In this document: positions 12,001 to 24,470 of the stretch, piece by piece
Layout: each line of letters opens with the position of its first letter
How positions within the stretch are numbered: position 1 is the stretch's first letter
DNA from: Cristatella mucedo
Lineage: Eukaryota; Bryozoa; Phylactolaemata; Cristatellidae
DNA length: 64,000 nt
Direction of reading: 5' to 3'
NCBI GenBank assembly: GCA_009760855.2
Contig: WPIO01000054.1
Coordinates: 2,579,501 to 2,643,500 of the forward strand
Translations under genes and position numbers: made by a program
Notes under the pieces: model-generated
Databases searched by the model: none
Seen by the model: only the letters and a program-made list of their open reading frames with translations
What the model was told of the DNA's origin: nothing

Positions 12001-12260
12001 CATCTAATTGCACGAAATAAAAATTAAATTAATAGAATGGGCTTCACATAGCTGAAACCTTATAGCGAAGCCTGCAGCCTCGCGGAAAAATTGAAAGTTA
12101 CAATTACATCATCTTGCATGGTACTAGTCAGGTGATCACTAGAATTTAAGCTTAATGCATAAGGTTTTCGAAGTTTAGATAATGGCGAATAGATCACCGC
12201 GTTCTACTTATAGTCCCACTGACTTAAGTTCGAAAGTGTACCGGTGTTAGTTTAAGATAA
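9084..12260 (+). repeat. Unit T, copy 2, with blocks a and b
   Basis: Repeats copy 1 in order: P 9,084-9,380, block 1 about 9,590-9,930, uninterrupted block 2 to about 10,060, block 3 10,190-10,410, block 4a 10,430-10,995, block 4b 10,996-11,570. It then continues into block a (11,700-11,830), which matches 35.2, 38.4, 52.1 and 54.0 kb, and block b (11,880-12,260), which matches 49.0-49.4 and 54.18-54.33 kb. The - strand frame at 9,559-9,825 differs from its copy-1 counterpart by only a few residues. That is much closer than either is to the other T copies, so this tandem duplication is comparatively recent. Confidence 0.83.
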
Positions 12261-13784
12261 CAAGAAGCGAGCAGCCGCCGCTGGCTTGCTCAAGCTGCGG
12301 CTACACATTAACCTTTTGACCACGCAGACATGTCTGCCACTAATTGTTGAACGACAAAAAAGGACCTTCTTATTGTGACACAAGTTTTTATGTTTACTTT
12401 CAATGAAATAGAAAAAGATGGCGCGGCTCCGAATCTATTCGCAGCAGCATGAATGGTTGAATCATTGAGCACTTACTACTGCTTCGAGAAATATGAACTC
12501 GTGAAAGAATGGCTGACTCTACTTTTCAGCTAACTGGAGTCCTTCGCGGCCAGCTGTCTGTCTTGGTATTATAGTCTACAAACATATAAGTAGCCTGCTG
12601 CTTATACTAGCGCATAGCGGGTCATAGGAGGACTCATCCTAAAGACTCAATATACGGTGACAGTTCTTTGTGTTGGTAGGAGCACAAACGTTTCACGGCG
12701 GCTTTCAAGTTGTTCGTTATACAAAACACGCTGTTGCACTCTTGGCTCTCAAGCAGTCAGTCGTATTCTGTGGCAGGTGCTTCACACTCTCGCGGCGCGC
12801 CTGTCCATGGCTATCTAAGGGACTGCTGCCTGCTACGAACGCGGATCGATAGCATAGAGGTGGCATTGTGCATTCGTACTGAGGCGATCTAGAGAGCGCT
12901 CTTTACTGATGCAGTTCATTCTTCGTCCGTCGGCGCTGGCAGCGACGCATGGCGGCGCTGCAAGTGCGAAGCATCCGCACATCCAGTCCTGCTTTCCCTC
13001 GGCGCCTGCTTCAACGGCACCTCGTCACGCCTCTGCTAAGGCGTCTGCATCGCTCCACGCCCACTTCGCTTGCGGCGGATAATACTCCACTTCTAAAGTC
13101 CAGATAACTCATAGTTTTATAATCATATTTTATATATTTAAAATAGTATAACTTCTAAAGTCACCTCGTTGCTCGAGTGTTGCTTCACGCCACGCTTTTT
13201 TTACGATGTCTTATCGTATGACATTGAAGGAGTCCGTCTTGCGCAAAATTCATCGTTTCACTTCTTGTTCTTTAATGACGGTGTCGCCTGGGTGAATATT
13301 TGAAATTGCAGCTGAAGCGGGAGATCCAGCAAAAATGACGGGCAGATGGAATTTTCTGAAATGACGGAAATTGCTGGCGAGAGTCTTGACGATTACGATT
13401 ACGTCGTTCGCAGCGTTGCCCGTTCAAGGTTTGCCCAACGGCAGCGCAACGTTAGTTGGTGCAGTGGTTCGCAGAAGCAGCCTCATAGCCCAGCCGCAGA
13501 GCAGAAATGCTGTTCTGGCGCTGCTGCCAGCAAAAAGCACCTTAATGGCATGCGGCATCGTATGCTTCTGGAACCTCTCGAGTGCGTTGCAATCCGCTTC
13601 GATAAAGGCGGAAATGCCACAAGCAGCATGCTGAGCTCCTACAGACGTTCATTAAATTTCACAATTATTTTTATTAATGATATGGGTATAGACCGAACAC
13701 AATTTTCAAAGCAAGCGTTTTTTGGTGCAATATCGCAGTTGCACAGCTAACGATGCTCACCAAAAATAGCGGGTAATTTTGAGA
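12261..13784. other. GC-rich island of unknown function with overlapping open frames
   Basis: From about 12,660 to 13,640 the GC content is clearly higher than in the flanks and CpG is common. Open frames overlap: 13,346-13,750 (134 codons, acidic start with ESLDDYDY then Arg/Ser-rich) and 13,371-13,634 in another frame (hydrophobic, Ala-rich). A possible acceptor (ATTTGAAATTGCAG ending at 13,311) precedes them. I cannot choose between a promoter/CpG island, one real exon, or an unknown repeat. Confidence 0.3.
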
Positions 13785-13975
13785 GTCTGCAGTTACTGCA
13801 AATTCTACGCCTTCAGCATCCGGTACGCAGGTTGTATGCTTGATCAAAGTAATGAATTTTCTAGCTAATACGAGCACTATTAACGTATCTGGTAAAATTA
13901 CACTTAACGAAATACTGCTTAATATATGCCATGACACCGTGAACTTTAGCCGCCCAGTAATAGAATAATCTTGAC
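13785..13975 (+). repeat. Repeat R copy (left half of duplication R-E, copy 1)
   Basis: Matches 15,395-15,575. Shared landmarks include cagcatccggtacgcagg against cagcattgggtatgtacg, aatactgc...atatgccatg against aataccg...tatgccatg, and the ending taatagaataatctt against taatggattattct. Read on the - strand, both copies share a stretch of similar residues ending at a stop in the same place. Confidence 0.6.
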
Positions 13976-13976
13976 G

Positions 13977-14113
<137 letters not shown>

Positions 14114-14149
14114 TTCATCCCTTCCAGACAGAGAAAAGAAAATCTGATT

Positions 14150-14725
14150 GTTTTTTATGAATTAGTATTTCTGCAGGTAAACTTCATAGTTTTAAAACTG
14201 AACTTTATTAAGTATGCATTTGGATAGCAAAGCTACTTATAGGAAATTAGCTCCTGTCATAATTTTATTCCTGTAGTTAATGACGTTTAATTTACTTCAG
14301 AATAAAACAATACCTATCGTTAGCATATCTAGGATATTGGTTCTTAAACATGCACTCAAATACAATCACAGATTGTATATTTCAACTACATAAAAAAAAA
14401 CTACTACCACTTATCCAGTATGCTTTTAACAAAAAACAGCACTGTGAAACTCACTTCCGCAACTATTACGGAACGATATTTGCACTTATGCTACCTACTG
14501 TGGAACATTCCTTCCAGCCGTAAAGCTATTCAAATTCCGCAATCGTAACGTTCTTGACTGTTGGCCTAAATCATCTACGCTGCTCAAGCTCTTTATCTTA
14601 CACGAGATGGTGTCCTTGGGCTACTTTACACGTGCTGAAAGCCAAAACGGCTCTGAGCGCTTTCTAGAAATCGTTTCTTCTTGCACATTTGTAATAAGTG
14701 TGATTTGGTAGAGTTTACTGACGGA
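14150..14725 (+). repeat. Repeat E copy 1
   Basis: Parallel to 18,850-19,415. Matching landmarks in order: ctaccacttatccagtatgc with ctaccgctcatccagtgtac; ctgttggcctaaatcatc with ctgccggcctgactcagc; cacgagatggtgtcc with catgagatagtgtcc; aaagccaaaacggctctgag with aaagccaacaaggctgag. Confidence 0.75.
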
Positions 14726-15139
14726 TATGAAGTACATTTACAGTGTAGGCGGGATGTCTCTCAAATGACCTTTGAACCGTTTCGGATGTGCTCTTTCTTT
14801 GCGGGTCACTCATCAATGGCTCAGGGAGTCTCCATTACCAACTCTTGGCATTTAACAACATGGAAGTGATAAATTGTGCTCGCTTCGCAACAGATAGCAA
14901 CAAAATTCATCTATGCTTGATTATGTCTCTTGAACAGGCATTACTATTGAGCTGCACTGCTTCACCGGTCTCTGCCTTATCGCGCCCCGCTGGCCAGGTC
15001 TAGAGACGATACCTCAGCTGTTGCTTTCCTACGCTTAAATACTGCTGGCTGCAGGAGATTTTGTTCGGCAAATCCTCGACTGTGGAATTCACTTTAACAA
15101 TTCGTACGCAACGAAATCTATTCTACTTTTGCAGTCGAG
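14726..15139. other. Unassigned, mixed sequence
   Basis: Two short overlapping + strand frames (14,681-14,869 and 14,788-15,003) show no motifs. No repeat match found. Confidence 0.35.
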
Positions 15140-15345
15140 GTCGCTTTTTTTCCTGGCGTTTTCCTGAGCTGCAAGTTCGCTGCTGATACTGGCTTTCTCA
15201 ACTGCGTTCCCGAATCAGCCAATCGCTTTCTCTCCGTTGCTCGACGAGAAGTCAGTTGGCTACCGAATGCGTACATGAAACGTGAAGGCTTTGAGCTTCC
15301 TAGAGAATACTCTCCTGCTTAACGACCTCATAGTCTGTGTAGCTT
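15140..15345 (+). mobile_element. LINE-B 3' fragment
   Basis: Matches the reverse complement of 48,210-48,420. Shared landmarks are tcctgagctgcaa, ctcaactgc, and ggctaccgaatgcgtac followed by ctcctgc. It is short, diverged and lacks a clear tail. It identifies a LINE-B 3' region in the + orientation. Confidence 0.55.
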
Positions 15346-15389
15346 TGATCGAATGATATTTGATCGAATGTAGCTTTGATCGAAAAGAT

Positions 15390-15770
15390 TGCCAGACCTA
15401 TGTATTCAGCATTGGGTATGTACGTTGTATTCATGCTCGAATAAGCAGATTCTCTAGTCACTTACTAGTCTACAGACTTGATTGGTCACGTTACTCTTAA
15501 CGCAATACCGTACACAGTATGCCATGTTTACTTGACTTTTAGCAACCTCGTAATGGATTATTCTGGTCTCTGCATGTTCAGGATTGCACTTGTCTCCGAC
15601 ATACAGAGAAACTAGCGTTTGATGATGTGCTTTTCTTTCCTTAATGCAAAGTTCCTGAATCTTAGCAACAACATTAATATCTAGGAATGCATTTGATCTA
15701 CGATGACGAAGCGATAACAGCTGCTGACGATCATAACTAACAAGCAGGTTACTAGCCGCCGGCAAAGCTA
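15390..15770 (+). repeat. Repeat R copy (left half of duplication R-E, copy 2)
   Basis: Matches 13,785-13,975 and 2,640-2,950. A 103-codon frame lies on the - strand at 15,454-15,765. Its N-terminal part (SYDRQQLLSLRHRRSNAF) is reminiscent of the start of LINE endonuclease ORFs, and its C-terminal part corresponds to the R copy at 13.8 kb, with the stop in the same place. R may thus be the relic of a transposon ORF on the - strand, but the evidence is weak. Confidence 0.5.
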
Positions 15771-15780
15771 AGGCAGCAGC

Positions 15781-18700
15781 TAGCGTGGGAGACCCGGCAG
15801 CCCGAAGCGATAAGCGTTTGGATGTCCATAAGCACGTAATTTCTTACGCGCTATGATCAAATAACAATCACAATAACTTTAAACAGGTCTTAGCTGTATC
15901 GTTTCCTTGTACGATGTTCGCAACAACTTCGGTTTTCGGAAGAATTCTGCAACGAACACAAACGCACGTTAGAGCGCTCTAAGTCAGGAGGCGAGAATAA
16001 TTCGAATAAATCGAAATTCAACTTCAAGCCATTTGCAGTACCCTTGAAGCAGTCTTTTGAATCAATTGTCTTGGTCTCACCCGAAAACAAGCTACCGATA
16101 GTGGCAATAGTCTATCGCCCACCAGGTACCAAATCCTCTTTTATCTCAGATTTCTCCGATCTTATTTCGATTCTTTGTGCAAGAAATCGATCCTTCCTCG
16201 TTATGGGTGATTTCAACGTTCACTTTGATAACTTATCTGGCGCTTTCAGCACCGAATTTCGTGCACTGACTGACTCATTGTCTCTTGTGGCTCATGTGCA
16301 TGGCCCTACCCACATCAAGGTCACACACTCGACCAGATTTTCTCATATAACTGCACTTTGTCATCACCAATTATTACCGAATCCTGCTTATCTGACCACA
16401 TGCAAATCTCATTCAATATACAGTGTGTGCCCACATCCTCCTGTAAAATAACATGTGAATCACGAAACCTCAAGACCCTTGTCATCGATGCTGTCCGTGC
16501 GAGAATATCTGCTTCGACTCTGCTGCTCAGTCCTCCCTCCGATCTGTCATCATTGGTAGATAGCTACAACAAGACACTAGCTGACACGCTCGACGAGTTT
16601 GCACCTCTGACAAAGCACACTGTTCGCCCCCGTCCAGACGGCCTATGGTTTACCACAGACATTAAACTAGCCAGGTCTACTGAACGAAAGCTTGAAAAAG
16701 CATACAAAAGATCTGGACTAACTGTCCACCGACAGGTTTATGAAGACTACTGTAAGTCGTACCAATCGATCCTAGCAAAGGCCGAGTCAAGCTTCTATAG
16801 AAACATTGTTGAATCACAGATGCACAATCCAAAAATGCTGATGTCGACAATAAACCATCTCCTCAGCCGTTCCCAGATTAGCTCCTTACCTGATGATCCT
16901 TGCGATGATCTAGCCGATCGCTTCTCTCGATTCTTTGTGTAGAAGATAGACAAGATCAGGGAATCCATCCCTGCGATGACAACATCCCCACTAGAGTGCT
17001 GTTCCTTACTTCCTGGCTGCACCTCAATGTCTGCATTCAAGCAGGTCACTAGTGATCTAGACCTAAAGTTTGTATCGCTATCAAAGAATAAGACAAGTCC
17101 TCTCGACCCTATTCCCACTGTCCTGCTCCTACCTTGCATTGATCTACTGCTGCCATGCATAACCAAAATCATTGATATGTCAGTAGCCTCAGGTCAAGTC
17201 CCAGCACCTCTCAAAAAAGCTGTAGTTAGGCCTCTCCTTAAGAAAGCAACACTAGACCAAGAGAACTTGAGCAACTACCGCCCAGTCTCCCTTCTACTGT
17301 TTCTATCAAAGACAATGGAACCAGCTAAACTCATATATCGAAACCTCACACCTTGCTAGTGAGTTCCAGTCCGGCTTTACAGCTAATCACTCCACAGAGT
17401 CAGCATTGCTTAGGGTATAAAACGACCTACTTAGGAATGCAGACATTGGTAGAGTGTCTCTACGTATTTTGCTCGATCTATCGGCAGCTTTTGACACCAT
17501 CGATCACAAAGTTCTTCTAGGGCGCCTCTCATCTCGCCTGGGCATCACTGGCACTGCTCTGCAGTGGTTCAGGTCCTATCTAAGTGGGAGACTCTAGGGT
17601 GTTGACGTGAATGAACAAAGATCATCTGAAGTACCTCTGAAATATGGAGTACCTCAGGGCTCAGTGCTAGGTCCGGTTCTTTTCATGGTTTATACTCTCC
17701 CTCTTGCTGATGTGATTGCCAAGCGCAATCTAGGCTTTCACTTCTATGCAGATGACACTCAGTTGTACCTTTGCTTTGATCCCTCTCAGCCTTCGAGCAC
17801 CTCAAATTCTCTCAACTCACTTGCTGCATGCATTGATGACATCCGCACATGGATGGCAGCAAATTTTCTAAAATTAAACGATGACAAAACTAACTTACTA
17901 GTTATGGGCAAACCCAGTGTGATTCAGAAATTGGAAAGGCTGACGCTGAAAACTGGCTCTGCCAGCATATCTCCTGTCGAATCAGCTCAAAATCTTGGTG
18001 TCATATTCCAAAGCGACCTCTCGTTAGACGACCATATCAGCTCGACAGTCAAATCCGCCTATTTTCAGCTTCATAATGTTGCTACAATTTGGGCCTGTTT
18101 AGATAAGGATACCACATCTAAGTTGGTCGATGCATTCGTGACATCTCGTCTCGACTTCTGAAACTCACTGCTTACTGGCCTACCAGCATGTGCGATCTGG
18201 CGATTGCAGCTGGTGCAAAACTCTGCGGCTAGGCTTGTATCTGTTTTGAGCGTCGCAGTTGCCACATTACTCCGCTTCTTTCCGACCTGCACTGGCTACC
18301 AGTCAATCAACGGATTGACTTTAAGATTTTGTCGCTCACTTTTAGGTCCCTTCATTCTATGGCTCCAGCCTATCTCTCCGACATACTCCCCCATCAGGCC
18401 AAGCATCGTACCACCCACTTTTCGGAATCCAACAGTCTAGAAATACCTCATTCAAACCTCAAATCCTTTGGAGACCGTGCATTTAGTTCGTATGCTCCCA
18501 AAGCCTGGAACTCCCTCCCGACCTGCGTCAGAACATCCCCTGACCTGACCACATTTAAAAGGAACTTAAAAACACACTTATTTAGTAGAGCATTTAGTGG
18601 GTCCCTGTGATTCGTCCTTCACCTGCTTATGTGTGCTGACACTGTGCATGCTGCCACTAACCACATTTGCATGCTGACCCTGTGCATGTCACCCCTAACC

Positions 18701-18848
18701 ATGGTATTCATTTTGTTTGTTTTTCATGCATGATTTGACTTACTATTTAATTGCATTTCCCTTTGGAGCAAATGTAAAGCGCCTAGAAAGAGACTGAGTT
18801 CTCTGCGGGCACCTTATCAAGTACATTAATTTTATTATTATTATTATA
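15781..18848 (+). mobile_element. LINE-A, longest copy (about 3.07 kb), inserted between R and E
   Basis: The left edge, near gcgtgggagacccggcagcc, is shared with a 5' fragment at 60.92 kb. The right edge is the 3' hairpin plus TTATTATTA at 18,830-18,848. The parallel duplication at 13.8-14.7 kb lacks this element between R and E, which supports both boundaries. Order: a 5' leader of about 200 bases, a partial endonuclease, reverse transcriptase, C-terminal domain and 3' UTR. The N-terminal third of the endonuclease is missing, so this copy carries an internal deletion or an alternative 5' end. CR1/L2 superfamily by RT features. Confidence 0.88.
15990..18610 (+). pseudogene. LINE-A endonuclease-reverse transcriptase ORF, broken
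   Basis: Segments in order: APE-type endonuclease middle from about 15,990 (IVYRPPGTK, MGDFNVHFDN) to about 16,335, then a frameshift; linker and RT start in one frame to 17,359 (PRPDGLWFTTDIK, LDPIPTVLLLPC, LSNYRPVSLL), with an in-frame TAG at 16,940-16,942; a second frameshift near 17,325; RT palm ([36 protein letters not shown]) with stops near 17,418 and 17,596; the catalytic YADD at 17,745-17,756; a Cys-to-TGA change at 18,159-18,161; another frameshift near 18,237; and the C-terminal frame to 18,610. All RT core motifs survive but the copy is dead. The endonuclease would nick target DNA and the RT would copy the element RNA at the nick. Confidence 0.88.
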
Positions 18849-18849
18849 T

Positions 18850-19415
18850 TTTTTGCAAATAAGTAATGTCGCTGGGCCATTTATTTTATTCACAACTGAA
18901 TTTGCCTGCACTAGGCACTCTAATTGCAAAGTAATCTAAAGTAAACGGCAAAGTTTGTAATTTATTTCCTACGATTAGTGTCATGCTATTCTTAAAAATG
19001 AAAGACTCCGCTATACTTTCTTCGATATTCATACTTGAAATATGACACATATATTTATTCAAGAACTTTTAGTTCTTCTCTTAATAAGTTAATAAACTTC
19101 TACCGCTCATCCAGTGTACTTTTCTTAAAAAACATGACGGTAAAACTAATTTCCAAAATTCTTATGCAACTACGCCTTCACTCTTGCTAAAGACAGCGGC
19201 AAATTTTCGAGCCGTCCTGGCTCTGTTAATTCCATGCAACTAACGTCGTGGACTGCCGGCCTGACTCAGCTATGCTCTTCACGTTCTCTGTATTACATGA
19301 GATAGTGTCCACTGACCACCTTCCACGCTCCAAAAGCCAACAAGGCTGAGAGCTCTCTTTATAAAATTCATCATTTTCACAGCCAGTGCGATTTCGTCGG
19401 TGATTCTACCCAGCC
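18850..19415 (+). repeat. Repeat E copy 2
   Basis: Right half of the R-E duplication, resuming directly after the LINE-A tail. Landmarks as listed for the copy at 14,150. Similarity is strongest from 19,095 to 19,410. Confidence 0.72.
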
Positions 19416-19445
19416 ACTAAAGTTAGCTAAGTAATGGATCCCCGA

Positions 19446-19545
19446 AGGGATATATATATATATATAAATATAAATAAATAAATACATATATATATATGTA
19501 TATATATACATATATGTATATATATATTTATATGTATGTTTATCG
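19446..19545. repeat. TA/TATG-rich simple repeat
   Basis: Alternating TA with ATAAATA and ATGTATA variants. Confidence 0.9.
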
Positions 19546-22500
19546 TTCTTAGATCTATGGATGCTTCTAAATTACTTCTTATGCACGCGATACTACTAAT
19601 TAGTAATGCTAAGATTTTTATCGTTCATCAATGCATGGCGTACATTTATTTATCTTGTACAGCTAGGTCCTTAGGTCTAAAGTTTTTAATGTGTTGAAGC
19701 TACAAGGTTTGTAGCTATAGGTTACACAAAGGGCAGGGCCGGTCCTAAGAAATTGTGGCTCCCGATCTTTACCAAGCAAGACGTGGCAAGAAAAGATTTC
19801 TACTCACTTAGTAGAAAAAAAATTGAAATCCTTTTTCGGTTAGAACGTGAATGTAGTTAAATACTCATGTATGTAATGATAAGTATATCTTGCTTTGCGT
19901 TCACCAGAGCGAAGATGTGAAAAGCATTTGATGGTGCTAGCTTGAATTGGCCAATTTTTACGAATGCTGTGATTACTGGTTGGATACCGGTCATGGGGTT
20001 ATATCGACGACTTCGTTCCGGAGGGAGGAGGTTAGAAGTTCAATGCTGCATTCTTTACTCAAAATTGTGAACCTAATAATAAAAAAAAATGTGAAATGGA
20101 ATATGAGCTATTGAATCACCTTACAGAAATACCCTCAAAGCTAACTCGTTTATTTGCATCAAGCACCTGCCGGTAATTTTTTCTTTTATAGATTCTTTTT
20201 TAGACGCTCGAGCATGGACTTCAAAAACGACAAAACCTCAAGATCTTGATACCAGCAACAGCGTGAATATACTCATGGCCAGCGCAAAAGTTTCTGAATG
20301 GTGTAATTTATTGTGCGTGAATGGATACACGGTCGTCTTGAATGTTTTTTCCATGAAGTTGGATAAGATAACAGCAACTGTCTTCGCTGTATTGACAGCT
20401 GCTTGTGGGGTACCCCCGTTAATCCTACTAACCAACACATGATTTTTACTGTGTCTTTCATATTTAGACACTCAAGCAGTCACTACGAGAATGATGCAGC
20501 CTACAATTTATATGAGCGGCTGCCCCCCACTCGGTTTAGATAAACATAATGCCGCTTAGGCTGCCAATGAGTTATACAAAACTCTCCTGCTAAACACGCA
20601 AAAAAACGCCTTTGTGGCTTTACGGAACGGCAGACAGAGATGCATGAGATTACAGTACATTAGATAGAAGATTATTAGATAGAGAATAGAGATTAGATAG
20701 AGAAGCGGATGCAATCTCCGCACTGGTGACGCCCAATAGTCGCGTTCATACTTTTTGAACGATGGTGGCGGGGTCGCCGCTCTGTAGCAGGTAATCAAAT
20801 ACTGTTGTCTCATATGATGTGCCCGTTGTACTTATTGCGCGACTACCAAAACGAGGCTGATCGATCCGCTACAAATTGTATGTTTGGCACCATGGCAAGA
20901 TTGCAGTGCTCGCATGTACTGCACAGTCGCTCTTCCGAAGTCTCAAAACTTACTAATTTGCAACAGCCCGTCTGGCAATTGTCTTGTAGCCAAAACTGCA
21001 GATTTATTACCAGCCGCTCACACCTCTGTTTGGGTTAATTTATTTCAGCAAGTAAATATTTTACTACTAAAGCTCGAATACATTTTTTAGTCCAAGATAA
21101 CTTATTATTGGTAAGAGTGTCCTCAGAACGGGTTGAGCTTACATTAGGATCTCAGCTTACTCTGCCAACGTCGAGGAAATCAGTTTCACCATCGAGTTGA
21201 TTTATTGCATACATGCATATATATAAATCCAATACAACTATTTCGTCCTTCTACACTGTCACATTAGATTTGAAAAAAGTCAACCTGATAGAAATAATTC
21301 ATCCAGCAGTACTAGTGGCAGATAGAGACCACGAGAAACTACCAATATGAATCAACTTTGGCAGGTGAAAATTTTAGTAATGAAAATTATTAATAAGGAG
21401 TGTAACTTCAATTTTGGCCTATTTGTGTGCAAAAGCTACACAATGCAGTTCCTAAATACTTGTATGCTAACTCTGAAGATTACATACAGTTTGAGAATAT
21501 TATGATTCACAAAGTTTATTGCTCATGCAATAAATTAAAAAATATAATATGGATGGCTTCAAGCTCAAATCAAACTTATGGCTATGCAGTTTTTGATATT
21601 TCGCAAGAAGATTACTCAATTTTAAATGTATAACTGTTCTGATCCGTATACATTTCTTGGCAGTACTTGCCATTTATTATAATGTTAGGATTCCTCAGGA
21701 ATAAAGATAAGTAAACTTTGTTTTATTCAGTAAATGCATCCCTTAAAAGAAGGGAATGACGGGTGAAGGTGGTAGTTAAATTAAAAAAAAATATCTCGTA
21801 GCATATGACAAACTTGCAAGGGCTTCAGCTATGCTGCAATTCATGAAGGATTAGCAAGTATCTAACCAGATGCAATGGCTCAGCTTGAAGTCTTAAGTCA
21901 GGGGCGTCACAAACCTGAGAAAATGGAGCTTAAACAAGACCACGTACCTGCTGCTCTATGAAATTCTCACTGATTACTTCATCACCTCGTTGAGATATGA
22001 TAGGTACGACACGATTTCATCTAAGCCTTTCTCTGATACTCTGATGCTTAGCTACCATACAGGTTTTAGATAAAAAAAAGTGCTGATGAGTTCTTCATAT
22101 GCATTTTGTGCGAATTTTAGCTTCTTGGACAGTTGTGGCATCGATTGAGACGTCCTCACCATGGCTCACACCAGCGACACCGGGTCCGCAACGTGAATTG
22201 CCATCGATTTAAATACGGCTTGTTAGTAACGTCAGTGACATTAACAAGATTGCGATAGCTGTGGTGAATTATCTGCTTCGACCCACCTCCGACACTCTTC
22301 ATTTGATTCTTGTGCTAATTGTCATGTACAAAATAGTATTTCGACTCATTAACTTTGGAAAAGTTTGAAGATAGTCACGTGATTGCGTTCTCAAGAATCC
22401 ATACATTTGACACATTGCTTTCTGAAAGGCTTATATATTTACGTGTGTATTAAATCGTGCTAATATTGTATCCAGATTTCTGGAACTATGTAAAAGCTGT

Positions 22501-24330
22501 CCCAATATATTAATTCAAGTCCAAAGAGAAAGTTGCAAGTTAATTTATGGTAGCACATGTAAACTAAATTTTTATTAAAAAGTATAAGAAAATAAATTTG
22601 TATGATGAGAAAAATGGACACTTTCTAGATGAAACGAGGCACGTTTGCAACACCAGCTTCAATTTCATCCTGTTAGATGCATGCAAAATTAAGTAGTATT
22701 AAATAGCTTCAAGATTTTCTTGGTCGCCGCAGTGACTCCAAAACTTTGTTATCTAAATATTTCGCCAAAATGCATGCACTGTGGACGAACAAATAGGCTT
22801 TAGTCAAATGTACCATGCAAATAAAATATGTAGCAAGTTACATGCGATTCGGATTCTTTAAATTTTAGTTATCTCATCTAATAACCTGGAAATATAGTAA
22901 AGACCATCAGCCAATTCTAGTGCATTGTAAACAAGTGGAGTCTGAAAGTGTGACGAAAAGGGAAGATTCGTACTCACAAAATCGATATCACGGTCACTCC
23001 AGATTCTTTGTTAGCTGAGAGCAGATAGAAATATAGTTATGTAATGTACATTTAAAGCTTGTATTTTAATTTAATTGAAAATTGACTGAATAAAAATTTA
23101 ATAATTGACAATGGATGATTGAAGAAGAACATTCTTTGCGGGTCAGCTATTTCCGGCTTGCTTTTCATTTTGTCGCCTCATTGGGAGGTCTGCCGTGTTT
23201 TCGGTTTGCAGAGATAGCTGATCTAAGATTCATATGAACATGCGGTGATGCATACAGAGAATTTGAAGTGTACATATTCGAATATAATAATGATAACTGA
23301 AGGGACGTCTGGAAAAAAATGAATTAACAAACAACTATTGTGACTGGCTCTGCAAAAGCTAAGGAGTAGGCGAGGCTTCAGACAGGTATGCAGGTGAAGG
23401 GTGTAAAAAAAAGTAATTCGACCTCCAATTCGATCCAATTTGCTCGCTTGGAAGGCAATGCAGACAAGAGAGGAATGATACATCGCGGAGACTGAGACGC
23501 TAAAGATGCTCACATGTGCTCGACATTCCGCTCACCTCCGCCAGTGGACAAATATGATAACCTTTGTTCATGCCTTTGCCAAATTAAGACTAATAACTGA
23601 ATAGAACAGGCAGACTGAATTGAGAATACGGTATCGTAGTCTTGAAGTAGGATACTAATAATTATTATACGCTGCTATTCGGTACGGAGTTTAACGAGAT
23701 TTGGCTGGCTAAAGCCAGCTTCGAGAGTAAGGCTTACTTACTACTGCGTGATGTTCTACTATCTACTTTTACTACCTTCTTCAGCGCGACATTTGGTATG
23801 CCCGTAAATATTAAAATTAGCTCGTAGCTTTGTTTCGTTTAATAGTGATAATTGATTTCGGAATCAAAATATTAGGATCTCATGTAATCTTAAAACACAT
23901 ACATTGATATTGACAGTTGAGGGGCCAGTTACGAAGAGCCGGTGAGACAACTTGATCCATGAACCCTAAACCCTACAGGGATGCAGTGACCTCGGCCTGT
24001 TTCTTTTGATATTTCCCTGACCGTCACCCGAAGCGAAAGTGTGTCTTAATTTAACTAAATGAGCAACCGCTGACTCCGCGTCGAATGAGCACTCTGCTGG
24101 TAGTCATTAATTGCGGGTCTGATTCCACCTACGTAAACATCTCGCTGGTCTTGTCCAGTCACTAAACTGTGCCTGTCTTGATTTCCTAGCTACAAATCCT
24201 AGTTCGGCCTGTAAATGCATATGTGGATATAGATAAATATATGCATACATATTGATAAAAATATAGTATAGATCTTAAATTTATGTTTGTTTATATCTAT
24301 CTACCTTTCCATGTATATGTATCTTATTGT
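19546..24330. other. Long unassigned AT-rich stretch
   Basis: About 4.8 kb without a recognisable gene, LINE or unit-T block. Open frames at 20,556-20,813 (-), 20,805-21,038 (+) and 21,427-21,633 (+) are short and lack known motifs. At 19,727-19,743 there is a cagggccggtcctaag motif that resembles a hAT transposon end, but no partner end is visible. Other parts are low-complexity AT. Confidence 0.4.
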
Positions 24331-24377
24331 CCATCTATCCATCTATCTATCCATCTATCTATCTATCTATCTATCCA

Positions 24378-24454
<77 letters not shown>

Positions 24455-24470
24455 TTATTTATTTATGTAT
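24330..24470. repeat. Compound microsatellite (TCYA)n-(TC)n-(TA)n-(TTTA)n
   Basis: Four adjoining simple repeats: tccatcta/tcta from 24,330, ctctct from about 24,378, tatata from 24,424, and atttattt to about 24,468. They generate spurious Ser/Leu and Ile/Tyr frames. Confidence 0.96.

Noticed and set aside
16795-17172. 125-codon - strand frame opposite LINE-A
   Set aside because: Shadow of the reverse transcriptase coding strand; no motif of its own.
19720-19745. cagggccggtcctaag resembling a hAT transposon end
   Set aside because: No matching inverted end and no transposase remnant within the window.
23940-23990. Telomere-like accctaaaccctac
   Set aside because: Only about two repeat units; no array.
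24060-24150. tRNA/SINE-like A and B box candidates (gagcactctgctgg, gggtctgattcc)
   Set aside because: The box spacing and internal sequence do not fit a tRNA and do not match SINE-1 or SINE-2.
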